Shown here: positions 34,147 through 43,320 of the stretch, piece by piece
Layout: each line of letters begins with the position of its first letter
How positions within the stretch are numbered: position 1 is the first letter of the stretch
From: Pseudomonas salomonii
Lineage (GTDB): Bacteria; Pseudomonadota; Gammaproteobacteria; Pseudomonadales; Pseudomonadaceae
DNA length: 64,000 nucleotides
Direction of reading: 5' to 3'
NCBI RefSeq assembly: GCF_900107155.1
Contig: NZ_FNOX01000015.1
Coordinates: 71,217-135,216 of the forward strand
The notes under the pieces: generated by a model
The model's input: the letters and a program-made list of their open reading frames with translations, nothing else
Database searches by the model: none
Told to the model about the DNA's origin: nothing
Translations under genes and position numbers: made by a program

Positions 34147-34490
34147 GACTATTCCTTGGCGCCAAATTATTAAAGTTATTTATAAACAACGGTTTGTGCA
34201 GCCTGTCGCTCACACTAGCAAGTTATTGACGCAGCCTTTGTATCGTTTCGCTATAAGTCTGGGCACAAAGCCACCTCGGCGTCGCTGCGGACAAAAAAAT
34301 CCGCAACCACCCGCACACTCAATGCGCTTTCAAAACAGCCGCTTACATGACGCCAATCACCAAAAGTTGAAATTTCTTGCTCTAAGATGTGACCCGTACC
34401 CTGCCATCGTGCATCAGTACAAGTAACTCACCGTCTGGCTCGCCCAACCGACGGGACTTAACTGACTGGGCATTTAGAGAGAAGACCCAC
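34147..34490. other. Intergenic region between divergent genes
   Basis: These 344 bases separate the sigma-54 activator gene (leftward) from a small gene (rightward). The left third is AT-rich (for example TTAAAGTTATTTATAAACAA) and probably holds the activator promoter. Near 34430-34455 CCGTC and GACGG could form a small stem in the leader of the small gene. No TGTTTCA palindrome, tRNA or further gene was seen. Confidence 0.5.
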
Positions 34491-34751
34491 ATGAACGCCC
34501 CGCTGCGCATCAACGAAGCTCTTTTGATTGCAGACCGTGCCTTCCAGCCCTTTCAGTGCGTGGCCTGGCACGATGGCAATGGCGCCCTGAGCCTGAGCGT
34601 CATCGACCGTACCAACACCCGTATCGGCAGCAAACAGCTGTCTTCGAGTACCTACACCGATCCGGCTCAACTGGAAGATTTGTTGTTGCAGGCGCGCGCC
34701 GAACTCGACAAAGATGGCCATCAGTTGTTGTCGTGGGCCATGCCCAAGTAA
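34491..34751 (+). CDS. Conserved small cytosolic protein of unknown function
   Basis: The 86-residue product starts at MNAPLRINEALLIADRAF, with GAGAGAAG upstream; a longer in-frame extension has no ribosome site. It contains FQCVAWHDGNGALSLSVIDR and QLEDLLLQARAELDKDGHQL. There is no signal peptide or membrane helix. I do not recognise a named domain. It is a single-gene unit followed by a stem-loop. Confidence 0.7.
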   Translation: MNAPLRINEALLIADRAFQPFQCVAWHDGNGALSLSVIDRTNTRIGSKQLSSSTYTDPAQLEDLLLQARAELDKDGHQLLSWAMPK

Positions 34752-34762
34752 GAGGCGGCAGT

Positions 34763-34797
34763 AACTTCCGATCATTGCCTGACAATGATCGGAAGTT
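34763..34797. terminator. Perfect long stem-loop after the small gene
   Basis: AACTTCCGATCATTG pairs perfectly with CAATGATCGGAAGTT over CCTGA. There is no T run on the plus strand, so termination is likely but not certain. It is also close to the end of the convergent HAD gene. Confidence 0.6.
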
Positions 34798-34818
34798 GAG
34801 CATCACAACTTAAGCGAC

Positions 34819-35643
34819 TTATCGCGGCGCAAGAATAAAGCGCTCGATCGCTTCGGCTGCGCCGTCCTCGACATTGCTGCCGGTGACCACACTGGCTTGG
34901 CGCTTGACGGTTTCTTCCGCCTGCCCCATCGCGATCGACAAACCCGCCACGGCAAACATCGCCGGATCATTGCCGCCATCACCGATGGCCGCCGTTTGCT
35001 GCATCGGCACGCCGAGGTGCGCAGCCAGGGTTTTCAAGGCCTCGCCCTTGTTGGCGAGCATGGCCGTGACGTCCAGGTACACCGGCTGCGACCGCGATAC
35101 CTGTGCGAGCCCTTGCACCTTGGGCTGCAACTGCGCTTCCAGCTCGATCAACAACTGCGTGTTGTTGCTCGCCGCGACAATCTTGTCGACCCGGTCCAGG
35201 TACGGCTCAAAACTCTCCACCACCACTGGCCCGTAGCCCAGGCCATCGGCTTCGCGCTGCATCATCGGCCCAGGCGGGTCACGGCGCAGCCAATCGCCAT
35301 CGGCGAACACCCAGACTTCCACGTCCGGCTCGGCCGAAAACAGCGCCAGGGCCACCAGCGCGGCTTCTGCCGGCAGGTGATGAGCAACCAGGATGCTGCC
35401 ATCCGGGTTGATCAACGTACCGCCATTAAAACCTGCGACCGGCACATCAATACCGAACGTTTCGATAAGGTGCAGCATGGCTTTGGGCGGGCGCCCGCTG
35501 GCCAGGCTGAAAAACACCCCGGCGTCACGCAACGCCCGGACCGTATCGGCGGTGCGCTGACTAAGACTGTGGTCAGGATGCAACAAGGTCCCGTCTACAT
35601 CACTGAGCACCAACTGGATGGGATGAATCGCTGCATCACTCAT
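34819..35643 (-). CDS. Cof-type HAD phosphatase
   Basis: The 274-residue hydrolase shows the haloacid-dehalogenase motifs: LVLSDVDGTLL with the nucleophilic aspartate, SLASGRPP, the lysine in NKGEALKTLA, and IGDGGNDPAMF. The large cap between residues about 85 and 185 places it in the Cof/YbiV group, which dephosphorylates sugar phosphates or cofactor precursors. Its ATG overlaps the zwf stop in ATGA, making it the last gene of a gnd-zwf-HAD unit, so I infer a phosphosugar substrate linked to the pentose phosphate pathway. Confidence 0.9.
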   Translation of the reverse strand: MSDAAIHPIQLVLSDVDGTLLHPDHSLSQRTADTVRALRDAGVFFSLASGRPPKAMLHLIETFGIDVPVAGFNGGTLINPDGSILVAHHLPAEAALVALALFSAEPDVEVWVFADGDWLRRDPPGPMMQREADGLGYGPVVVESFEPYLDRVDKIVAASNNTQLLIELEAQLQPKVQGLAQVSRSQPVYLDVTAMLANKGEALKTLAAHLGVPMQQTAAIGDGGNDPAMFAVAGLSIAMGQAEETVKRQASVVTGSNVEDGAAEAIERFILAPR

Positions 35644-37163
35644 CCGAGGCTATGCCAGCTGCGGCCATCGCGGGCCAGCAATTCGTCGGCGGCCGCCGGG
35701 CCGTCTTCACCGGCCTTGTAGGTCTGGATCGCGTCATCCTGCTTCCAGGCATCCAGGAACGGCTGCACCGCACGCCAGCCATTTTCAATGTTGTCGGCGC
35801 GCTGGAACAAGGTCTGGTCACCGGTCATGCAGTCGTAGATCAGGGTTTCATACCCGGTCGACGGCTGCATTTCGAAGAAGTCCTTGTAGTCGAAACCCAA
35901 TTCGATATTGGCCATTTCCAGGGCCGGCCCGGGCTTTTTGGCCAACAGGTCGAACCACATGCCTTCGTTCGGCTGGATCTGGATTTTAAGGTAAGTAGGC
36001 TTGAGCTCATCCACGTCCGTGTCGCGAAACTGCGCATACGGCGCGTGCTTGAAGCAGATCACGATTTCGGTGTCGCGAATGCTCATGCGCTTGCCAGTAC
36101 GCAGGTAGAACGGCACGCCGACCCAACGCCAGTTGTCGATCATCACCTTGAGGGCGACAAACGTCTCGGTGCTGCTGTCGGGCGCAACGTTGGCTTCTTC
36201 ACGATAACCGGGCAACGACTTGCCGCCGATTTCGCCAGCGCTGTACTGGCCGCGTACCGAGTTGGCGCGCGCATCTTCCAACGACCACGGGCGGATAGCC
36301 CCCACGACCTTGGCCTTTTCACCGCGCACCGCATCGGCGCCAAACGCCGCCGGCGGCTCCATGGCTACCATCGCCAGGAGCTGGAACAGGTGGTTGGGGA
36401 CCATGTCGCGCAGGGTGCCGGTTTTCTCGAAGAAATTACCCCGCGTCTCGACACCGACGGTTTCCGCCGCAGTGATTTGCACGTGGTCGATGTAATGGTT
36501 GTTCCAGAACGCTTCGAACAGCACGTTGGAGAAACGGCTGATCAGGATGTTCTGCACCGTCTCCTTGCCCAGGTAATGGTCGATGCGATAGATCTGCTTC
36601 TCGCTCATCACCTTGAGCAGGCACGCGTTCAGCGCTTCGGCGGTGGCAAGGTCCGACCCGAACGGTTTCTCGATCACCACACGACGGAAACCGTCATCGG
36701 TTTCGTTAAGCAAACCGGCACTGCCCAGGCGCTGCGCCACTTCACCGAAGAAGCGCGGTGCCGTGGCCAGATAGAACACCGCGTTACCGGTGCCGCTGTC
36801 GGCGATCTTCTTGCCGATGTCGGCGTAGGTGCTGTCGTCGAGAAAATCGCCCTCAACGTAGCTGATGCCTTTGGCCAACTGCGCCCACAACTCGGGGTCC
36901 AGGGCGTTTTCGGCATTGCCCCGGACTTTGCTGGCGGCCTCGGTGCGGATGAAGTCCTCAAGTTTCTTGGCGAAATCGGCATCACTGATGGCGTTGTGGT
37001 CAACCCCGACAATACGCAGGCCGTCGCCCAGCAGCCCGTCACGACTGAGGTTGTACAGCGCCGGCATGAGCAGGCGCTTGACCAGGTCGCCATGGGCGCC
37101 AAACAGAAACAAGGTAGTGGGTGGAGCGGGTTCGGCCTTGGGTTTCTTGCCGTTAGCGGTCAT
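35640..37163 (-). CDS. zwf: Glucose-6-phosphate 1-dehydrogenase
   Basis: The 507-residue enzyme oxidises glucose-6-phosphate to 6-phosphogluconolactone with reduction of NAD(P)+. Evidence includes the cofactor-binding start TTLFLFGAHGDLVKRLLMPA (an atypical GAHGDL in place of GASGDL) and the active-site motif RIDHYLGKETVQN. It lacks the hexR-pgl-eda context of the main Pseudomonas zwf and instead overlaps gnd by four bases upstream and the HAD gene downstream. It is therefore a paralogue of the gnd-linked type, which I recall as zwfB in P. putida. Confidence 0.95.
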   Translation of the reverse strand: MTANGKKPKAEPAPPTTLFLFGAHGDLVKRLLMPALYNLSRDGLLGDGLRIVGVDHNAISDADFAKKLEDFIRTEAASKVRGNAENALDPELWAQLAKGISYVEGDFLDDSTYADIGKKIADSGTGNAVFYLATAPRFFGEVAQRLGSAGLLNETDDGFRRVVIEKPFGSDLATAEALNACLLKVMSEKQIYRIDHYLGKETVQNILISRFSNVLFEAFWNNHYIDHVQITAAETVGVETRGNFFEKTGTLRDMVPNHLFQLLAMVAMEPPAAFGADAVRGEKAKVVGAIRPWSLEDARANSVRGQYSAGEIGGKSLPGYREEANVAPDSSTETFVALKVMIDNWRWVGVPFYLRTGKRMSIRDTEIVICFKHAPYAQFRDTDVDELKPTYLKIQIQPNEGMWFDLLAKKPGPALEMANIELGFDYKDFFEMQPSTGYETLIYDCMTGDQTLFQRADNIENGWRAVQPFLDAWKQDDAIQTYKAGEDGPAAADELLARDGRSWHSLG

Positions 37164-38143
37164 TTTTTGGAAGTCTCCACATGGCCACCAAAGCCGAAGC
37201 GCATGGCAGACAGCATTTTGTCACCGTAGGTGCTCTGCTGACGGGAACGGAAGCGGGCGAACAACGAGGTGGACAGCACCGGTACCGGCACGGCCTGCTC
37301 CATGGCGGCTTCGATGGTCCAGCGGCCTTCGCCACTGTCGGCCACGGAGCCGGAGTAACCGTCCAGTTTCGGGTCGGTAGCCAATGCGTCGGCGGTCAGG
37401 TCCAGCAACCAGGACGAGACCACGCTGCCACGGCGCCAGACTTCGGCAATATCGGCAACATTGAGATCGAAGCGCTCGTGCTCCGGCAGGTTCTCCGAGT
37501 TTTTGGTCTTGAGGATGTCGAAGCCTTCAGCAAAGGCCTGCATCATTCCGTACTCGATGCCGTTGTGGATCATCTTCACAAAGTGCCCGGAACCGGCTGG
37601 GCCTGCATGGATGTAACCGTGTTCGGCGCGGCTGTCGGCAGAGGCCGAACGGTCCTTGGTGCGCGGGATGCTGCCCAGGCCCGGTGCCAGGCTGGCGAAA
37701 ATCGGGTCGAGGCGCTGCACGGTCTCGACGTCGCCGCCGATCATCATGCAGTAGCCGCGCTCCAGGCCCCAGACGCCGCCGGAGGTGCCGACGTCGACGT
37801 AGTGCAGGCCTTTTTCCAATAGAGCCTTGGCACGACGGATGTCATCTTTATACATGGTGTTGCCGCCGTCGATGATCACGTCACCGTCTTCGAGCAACTC
37901 ACTGAGTGTATTGATGGTGTCTTCGGTGGGCGCGCCAGCCGGCAACATCACCCAAACAGCGCGCGGCTTTTGCAGGCCGGCTACCAGGGCCTTAAGGTCG
38001 GCGACGCCGGTGGCGCCCTCCTCGCTCAGGCCTTTGACGAATGCTTCGTTACGGTCGTATACAACGGTGGTATGCCCATTGAGCATCAGGCGCCGCGCAA
38101 TGTTACCGCCCATGCGGCCTAGTCCGATAATCCCCAGTTGCAT
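37160..38143 (-). CDS. gnd: 6-phosphogluconate dehydrogenase, decarboxylating (short form)
   Basis: The 327-residue enzyme converts 6-phosphogluconate to ribulose-5-phosphate. It has the nucleotide fold LGIIGLGRMGGNIARRL, the substrate segment GTSGGVWGLERGYCMMIGG, and the catalytic lysine and glutamate in GHFVKMIHNGIEYGMMQA. It is the short type of about 300-330 residues rather than the 470-residue NADP type; short forms are often NAD-dependent. Its stop overlaps the zwf start. The unit reads gnd-zwf-HAD. Confidence 0.95.
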   Translation of the reverse strand: MQLGIIGLGRMGGNIARRLMLNGHTTVVYDRNEAFVKGLSEEGATGVADLKALVAGLQKPRAVWVMLPAGAPTEDTINTLSELLEDGDVIIDGGNTMYKDDIRRAKALLEKGLHYVDVGTSGGVWGLERGYCMMIGGDVETVQRLDPIFASLAPGLGSIPRTKDRSASADSRAEHGYIHAGPAGSGHFVKMIHNGIEYGMMQAFAEGFDILKTKNSENLPEHERFDLNVADIAEVWRRGSVVSSWLLDLTADALATDPKLDGYSGSVADSGEGRWTIEAAMEQAVPVPVLSTSLFARFRSRQQSTYGDKMLSAMRFGFGGHVETSKK

Positions 38144-38413
38144 GTGCTGATGCTCCTAACTACTAAATAAATGTGTGACATAGTTTATAGCGCAATGAGG
38201 CTAATGAGGGTTAGTCCAGAGCGGATCCGTGTAGTTTCATGACAAAAAAATGCCATCGTTTCAGCATCACCGCCGAAAAAGTCACAGCGACCACCAAAAA
38301 TAAAAAAGTTCCATTGACCTTAAAAAGAATTCAGAATTGCTTCCGACTGTTGCCGAGAACTTCGATTGACGCGTTCCGGCACCGCGATCTACCGGCTATT
38401 TGCGAGGTAAGCA

Positions 38414-38590
38414 ATGAGCACAGCACAGATGACCCGACCGCCACAGACCCTCTACGTCAGCGTCCGTCGCGATGAGTTGCGCCAATTAAAAGAAGAACGC
38501 GATCAACTGCAGCAGGAGGTTCTGCGTCTGCGCGCACACCTTCAAGCACAGGTCAATCAGGCATCCGGCACCCATCCTGCGCTTTGCTGA
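38414..38590 (+). CDS. Small coiled-coil protein of unknown function
   Basis: A 58-residue frame (ATG at 38414, TGA at 38588-38590) starts MSTAQMTRPPQTLYVSVRRD, then has a heptad-like stretch with leucines (RQLKEERDQLQQEVLRLRAH), and ends SGTHPALC. GAGGTAAGCA gives a ribosome site. The length and basic coiled-coil character recall small regulators or adaptor peptides, but no family is recognised. A different-frame alternative in the same place is less convincing. Confidence 0.6.
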   Translation: MSTAQMTRPPQTLYVSVRRDELRQLKEERDQLQQEVLRLRAHLQAQVNQASGTHPALC

Positions 38591-38742
38591 ACCTGAGCTG
38601 AACGAAGCCTTCAGAAATAACTCACAAAGTTTTCACATCCTCCTCCCGATACTCCCGCCGAATAGGGCCACGCACACGCGGCGGCCCACTGTCGCGTGCA
38701 TTCCTGCGCAGCGACTGAGCAATTATCGGGTTGGAGTACTGG

Positions 38743-40485
38743 ATGGCGATGTTCAAACGCAGCACCAAGTCTGCGAAAGGCTTTGATTGGGCCGGTCTTG
38801 GCTGGTTGTTCCTGTTTTTCTGGTATTTCTCGGGTATTACCCAACTCCTGATCCAACTGACCGGCACCTCCGGTTTCAGTGGCTTTCGCCAAGCCTTCTT
38901 CCTGAGTGCGTTCTGGCTCGCGCCGATGCTGCTGTTCCCAAAGCGTACACGCTTGCTCGCGGGCTTGATCGGCGTGGTGCTATGGGCCTGCTCGATGGCC
39001 AGCCTGGGTTATTTCTTTATCTACCAGCAGGAATTTTCACAAAGCGTCATCTTCATTATGTTCGAGTCGAACATCTCTGAAGCGGGCGAATACGCGACCC
39101 AGTACTTCGCGTGGTGGATCGTGCTGGCGTTCATCGCCCATACCGCCGTGGCCATTTTCCTGTGGACCCGCCTGCGCCCGGTTTACCTGCCGCGTGGCCA
39201 GGCGCTGCTGGCAGCCACCGCGATTGTGCTGGCGGTGGTCGGTTACCCGCTGGTCAAGCAGATTGCGACCAACCCGACCATGGAACTGGCCATCGACGGC
39301 TTCGAAAGCCGCGTCGAACCGGCCGTGCCATGGCAGATGATCGTTGCCTACCGCCGCTACACCGAACAGCTCAACAGCATGCAGGGCATGCTCACCAGCG
39401 CCAGCAAAATTCCGCCCTTGAAGAACCTCAAGGACACCATGGTCGACCAGCCGTCGACCCTGGTGCTGGTGATCGGCGAATCCACCAACCGTCAGCGCAT
39501 GAGCCTCTACGGCTACCCGCGTAACACCACGCCGGAACTGGACAAGCTGCGCGACCAGTTGGCGGTGTTCGACAACGTCATCACCCCGCGCCCCTACACC
39601 ATCGAAGCGCTGCAACAGGTGCTGACGTTTGCCGACGAAGAAAACCCGGACCTGTACTTGAAGACGCCGTCGATCGTCAGCGTAATGAAACAGGCCGGCT
39701 ACAAGACCTACTGGATCACCAACCAGCAGACCATGACCAAGCGCAACACCATGCTCACGACCTTTTCCGAGCAGGCTGACGAGCAGGTGTACCTCAACAA
39801 CAACCGCAACCAGAACGCCCGCCAATACGACGGTGATGTGCTGGCGCCGTTCGCCAAGGCCCTGGCCGAGCCCGCCGAGCGCAAGTTCATCGTGGTGCAC
39901 CTGCTGGGCACTCACATGAGCTACCAGTACCGTTACCCGCCGACCTTCGACAAATTCACCGATCGCCAGGGCGTACCGGCCGGCATCAGCGATGATCAGT
40001 TGCCGACCTACAACAGCTACGACAATGCGGTGCTGTACAACGATTTCGTGGTGTCGAGCCTGATCAAGGATTACGCCAAGACCGACCCGAACGGCTTTTT
40101 GCTGTACCTCTCGGACCACGGCGAAGATGTGTTCGACTCGGCCGGCCACAGTACCTTGGGCCGTAACGAAGGCAAGCCGACGGCGCCGATGTACACCATC
40201 CCGTTCATGGCCTACGCCTCGCCGAAGTGGCGTCAAACCCACGACTGGAGCTTTGCCGGCGACCTGCAACGGCCTTACAGCAGTTCGCAGTTGATCCACA
40301 CCTGGGCCGACCTGGCCGGGCTGAGCTTCGATGAATGGGACCGCAGCAAGAGCCTGGTCAACGACAGCTTCAAGCCGCGCCCGTTACTGATTGGTGACCC
40401 TTACATCGGCCAGAAAAAGGGTTTGATTGATTTCAGCCTGATCAAACCGAAGAAGTCGGACACCGCCGAAGTGGTTGCCAAATAG
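38743..40485 (+). CDS. cptA: Phosphoethanolamine transferase CptA-like
   Basis: The 580-residue inner-membrane enzyme has five N-terminal membrane helices (residues about 15-180) followed by a periplasmic alkaline-phosphatase-type domain. Metal-site and nucleophile motifs are VLVIGESTNRQRMSLYGYPR, the threonine in NVITPRPYT, LLGTHMSYQYRYP and LYLSDHGEDVFDS. CptA/EptC-type enzymes add phosphoethanolamine to the lipopolysaccharide core; the match is to this branch rather than to EptA (lipid A). ATG at 38743 is chosen with GGAG upstream. Confidence 0.85.
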   Translation: MAMFKRSTKSAKGFDWAGLGWLFLFFWYFSGITQLLIQLTGTSGFSGFRQAFFLSAFWLAPMLLFPKRTRLLAGLIGVVLWACSMASLGYFFIYQQEFSQSVIFIMFESNISEAGEYATQYFAWWIVLAFIAHTAVAIFLWTRLRPVYLPRGQALLAATAIVLAVVGYPLVKQIATNPTMELAIDGFESRVEPAVPWQMIVAYRRYTEQLNSMQGMLTSASKIPPLKNLKDTMVDQPSTLVLVIGESTNRQRMSLYGYPRNTTPELDKLRDQLAVFDNVITPRPYTIEALQQVLTFADEENPDLYLKTPSIVSVMKQAGYKTYWITNQQTMTKRNTMLTTFSEQADEQVYLNNNRNQNARQYDGDVLAPFAKALAEPAERKFIVVHLLGTHMSYQYRYPPTFDKFTDRQGVPAGISDDQLPTYNSYDNAVLYNDFVVSSLIKDYAKTDPNGFLLYLSDHGEDVFDSAGHSTLGRNEGKPTAPMYTIPFMAYASPKWRQTHDWSFAGDLQRPYSSSQLIHTWADLAGLSFDEWDRSKSLVNDSFKPRPLLIGDPYIGQKKGLIDFSLIKPKKSDTAEVVAK

Positions 40486-40505
40486 ACTGAGCCTTGTAAC
40501 AGAAA

Positions 40506-40524
40506 GATAACAATCATTCTCGTT
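40506..40524. promoter_or_regulatory. Fur-box-like site before the siderophore receptor
   Basis: GATAACAATCATTCTCGTT, read on the other strand as AACGAGAATGATTGTTATC, resembles the Fur consensus of GATAAT-type hexamers. It lies about 90 bases before the receptor start, fitting iron-repressed expression. Confidence 0.6.
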
Positions 40525-40611
40525 TAAGCCTAAAGTCCCGCGCCTCCTTTCGTCTTTGAGCCATGGCCTTCCCTTTTGGAAGGCCGCAAAGACGACAAGG
40601 AGTCTGCTGCG

Positions 40612-42852
40612 ATGTTCGCGCCCTTTACCCGTTCCATGACTCTAACCATTGGCCTGTTCAGCGTCGCGCTGAGCCCGGACCTGCTGGCTGAAACCGACCC
40701 CGAGCGTGCCCCGCCACGCGCCCTTGAGCTGGGTGCCACCAGCATCACCGCCGAAGGCCTGGGCGCGACCACCGAACACACTGGCGCCTACACCACCGGT
40801 TCGATGAACACGGCCACCAAGCTGAACCTGTCCATCAAGGAAACCCCGCAGTCGGTTTCGGTGATTACCCGTCAGCAGATGGATGACTTCAACCTCAATA
40901 CCCTCACCGAAGTGCTGCGCCAGACCACAGGTGTCAACGTCCAGCATTATGATTCAGACCGTGTCTACTATTCCGCCCGTGGCTACGGCATCAATAACTA
41001 CCAGATTGACGGGATGCTCAATACCTTCGGCTACATGAAGTCGGATTCGGACACCATCATTTACGACCACATTGAAGTGGTACGCGGCGCCACGGGGTTG
41101 ACCACGGGTGCAGGCGACCCTTCGGCCACCGTCAATATGGTGCGCAAGCGCCCCACCGCCCAATGGCAGGCGCGAACCGGCGTGAGCGGCGGCAGCCATC
41201 ACAACTATTACAGCTACGTGGATGTCGGCGGGCCGCTGGCATTTGACGGGCGATTGCGCGGACGCACCGTACTGGCTTACCGCGACAGCAAATCGTTCCG
41301 AGACAACTACGGGCTGCAACGGTCGGTGGGCTACGGCATTCTGGAAGGCGACCTTTCAGACGATACCGTGCTGGCTGTAGGGTTTGATTACCAGGACAAG
41401 CATGTGCAAGGCACCTCCTGGGGCACTGTGCCCTACTGGAACAGCCAGGGCGGCAAGGCCGGTCTCTCGCGCTCAACCAACATGGCGGCAGACTGGAGTT
41501 CGTGGCCGCTGACGGACAAAACCGCCTTCGCGACACTGGACCATCGGTTCGCCGGTGACTGGCATTTGAAGGCGGCCTACACCCATCGGCAAAGCGACAC
41601 TGACGGCAAGGTTTACTACGGCGGTGCGGGCTTCCCGAATGAAGATCGCAGCGGCATGTATTCCTGGTCCAGCCATATGCTCGGCAAATCAACCATGGAA
41701 GCCATCGACCTCAATCTCGCCGGCAGCTACACGCTATTGGGCCGCGAACACGCGCTGATGGTGGGGTATGGCGAAGCCGCCCAACGCGATGTATCACCCT
41801 TTCTGCGTAGAGGCCAAAACCCTGCGGGTTACGAAACTATTCCAGATTGGAAATACATGGGCGGAATCGGCAAATTTCCCGACACCGTCACGGGCCTCAA
41901 GGGTGAGCACAGCAGTAAGGAACAGAAAGCTGGCTACCTGGCCACGCGCCTGAGCCTGACAGATCGTTTGCACGCCGTACTTGGCAGCCGCTACGGCAGC
42001 TGGTCGCTGGAAAGCGCAGAACCGGCCTACAACGCCAATGATCAACTGACTGCTGCCAACAAAACCCGCCAGACCCACAATGATATGTGGACCCCCTACG
42101 CCGGGCTGCTTTATGACCTGACGCCGCACTACACGGTCTACGCCAGCTACACGGATATATTCAAGCCACAAAGCAACCGGGATGCCAACAAGAAATACCT
42201 CGAGCCTGTGGTGGGCAGCAACTATGAGGTGGGACTCAAAGGCAGCGTGCTGGACGAACGCTTGAACCTGGCGGCGGCGTATTTCTGGAGCAGTCAGGAC
42301 AATGTCGCAGAGCTGGACGACTCGGTGCCACCCAATCCAGTCACGGGTGAGGAGTACTACAAAACCGGTGGAAAAGGTAACAAGGTCAAGGGCTTCGAAC
42401 TGGAGGCCGCCGGTGAAATCATGCCCGATTGGAATGTGACAGCCGGCTACACCTACACCCACTCAACGTACGGCACGGGCAAACGCAACAATACCGAACA
42501 GCCCCTCAACCTGCTGAAAGTCTCCAGCGCCTACCGGCTGCCAGGCGAATGGCGCAACCTTACCGTGGGTGGTGCGGTGAACTGGCAGAGCGATTTCTAC
42601 GGCCTCAGCAATCGGCCGACGGGCGCCCGGGACGACAAGGGCAACCTGATCACCACACGAGCCAGGATCACCCAGCAGGCCTACACCGTGGTCAACCTGA
42701 TGTCGCGCTATCAATTCGACGAGCATGTTTCCGCATCAGTTAACGTCAATAATCTATTTGATAAAAAATATTACGAGCGCGTCGGCTTTTATAACGGTGT
42801 GTATTGGGGAGACCCACGCTCCATCACTCTGGCACTGGATTGGCAGCTGTAA
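40612..42852 (+). CDS. TonB-dependent siderophore receptor
   Basis: The 746-residue outer-membrane receptor has a signal peptide ending at LLAE, a plug domain (IKETPQSVSVITRQQMDDFN, then IDGMLNTFGYMKSDSDTIIY, IEVVRGATGLTTGAGDPSAT) and a 22-strand barrel ending in the aromatic residue pattern of LALDWQL, with the C-terminal box FDKKYYERVGFYNGVYWGDP. There is no N-terminal STN signalling domain, so it does not signal to an anti-sigma factor. It belongs to the ferric-siderophore receptor group similar to FpvA/FoxA-type plugs. The ligand is unknown. ATG at 40612 follows AAGGAG. Confidence 0.92.
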   Translation: MFAPFTRSMTLTIGLFSVALSPDLLAETDPERAPPRALELGATSITAEGLGATTEHTGAYTTGSMNTATKLNLSIKETPQSVSVITRQQMDDFNLNTLTEVLRQTTGVNVQHYDSDRVYYSARGYGINNYQIDGMLNTFGYMKSDSDTIIYDHIEVVRGATGLTTGAGDPSATVNMVRKRPTAQWQARTGVSGGSHHNYYSYVDVGGPLAFDGRLRGRTVLAYRDSKSFRDNYGLQRSVGYGILEGDLSDDTVLAVGFDYQDKHVQGTSWGTVPYWNSQGGKAGLSRSTNMAADWSSWPLTDKTAFATLDHRFAGDWHLKAAYTHRQSDTDGKVYYGGAGFPNEDRSGMYSWSSHMLGKSTMEAIDLNLAGSYTLLGREHALMVGYGEAAQRDVSPFLRRGQNPAGYETIPDWKYMGGIGKFPDTVTGLKGEHSSKEQKAGYLATRLSLTDRLHAVLGSRYGSWSLESAEPAYNANDQLTAANKTRQTHNDMWTPYAGLLYDLTPHYTVYASYTDIFKPQSNRDANKKYLEPVVGSNYEVGLKGSVLDERLNLAAAYFWSSQDNVAELDDSVPPNPVTGEEYYKTGGKGNKVKGFELEAAGEIMPDWNVTAGYTYTHSTYGTGKRNNTEQPLNLLKVSSAYRLPGEWRNLTVGGAVNWQSDFYGLSNRPTGARDDKGNLITTRARITQQAYTVVNLMSRYQFDEHVSASVNVNNLFDKKYYERVGFYNGVYWGDPRSITLALDWQL

Positions 42853-42860
42853 ACTGCAAC

Positions 42861-42892
42861 CCCCGAAGTTAACAAAAACGTTAACTTCGGGG
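42861..42892 (+). terminator. Stem-loop after the siderophore receptor
   Basis: CCCCGAAGTTAAC pairs with GTTAACTTCGGGG over AAAAAC. The stem is perfect but has no T run behind it. Confidence 0.65.
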
Positions 42893-42995
42893 CAGTTCCA
42901 TGTTAATTCCCACTTAATAAGATGGCGGCATAGTCGCGCCATGAATCGGATCACGGAGCGATCAGACACCAATCACTCTTAATGGGAATACTGCC

Positions 42996-43208
42996 ATGAA
43001 ACTTTCGACCTTGATGCTTGCCGGCCTGATGAGCCTGACCTCCGTAGCAGCCTTCGCAGAGGGCGGTTCAGAGCGCTCCAAGGAGTTTTACAACAACTTC
43101 GCATTCACCCAGCAGCAAATTCACGGCACCACGGATAACACCGCACTGGCCGACGGCAAGAGTGTTAAGACCGAACAGTCCCGCGCGGAGCAACAACCTA
43201 ACAGCTGA
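42996..43208 (+). CDS. Small exported protein, possibly PtrA N-terminal-domain-like
   Basis: The 70-residue product has a signal peptide ending at AAFAE and a short polar mature part beginning GGSERSKEFYNNFAFTQQQI. The AEGG(S/A)(E/D)R opening resembles the N-terminal domain of the Pseudomonas co-regulatory protein PtrA and related small copper-stress proteins. That link comes from memory and is weak. Several TTAAC/TTAAT boxes surround the gene (42869, 42880, 42903, 42914, 42978). A terminator follows. Confidence 0.6.
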   Translation: MKLSTLMLAGLMSLTSVAAFAEGGSERSKEFYNNFAFTQQQIHGTTDNTALADGKSVKTEQSRAEQQPNS

Positions 43209-43270
43209 GTTAATCTTTAGTTAATCCGCATGCCCCTGTGCCAATCCGCTCCTTTGGCAAAGGTTAATTT

Positions 43271-43296
43271 GGCGCCAGTTAATGGCGCCTTTTTTA
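43271..43296 (+). terminator. Rho-independent terminator
   Basis: GGCGCC and GGCGCC pair over AGTTAAT and are followed by TTTTTTA. It ends the small exported-protein gene at 42996-43208 and faces the convergent GNAT gene. Confidence 0.8.
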
Positions 43297-43320
43297 TGCC
43301 GCCGATATTAATCGCCGTGA

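Noticed and set aside
38239..38475. 78-codon frame between gnd and cptA in another frame
   Set aside because: It has lysine-rich non-descript sequence and overlaps the better-supported 58-residue frame at 38414.
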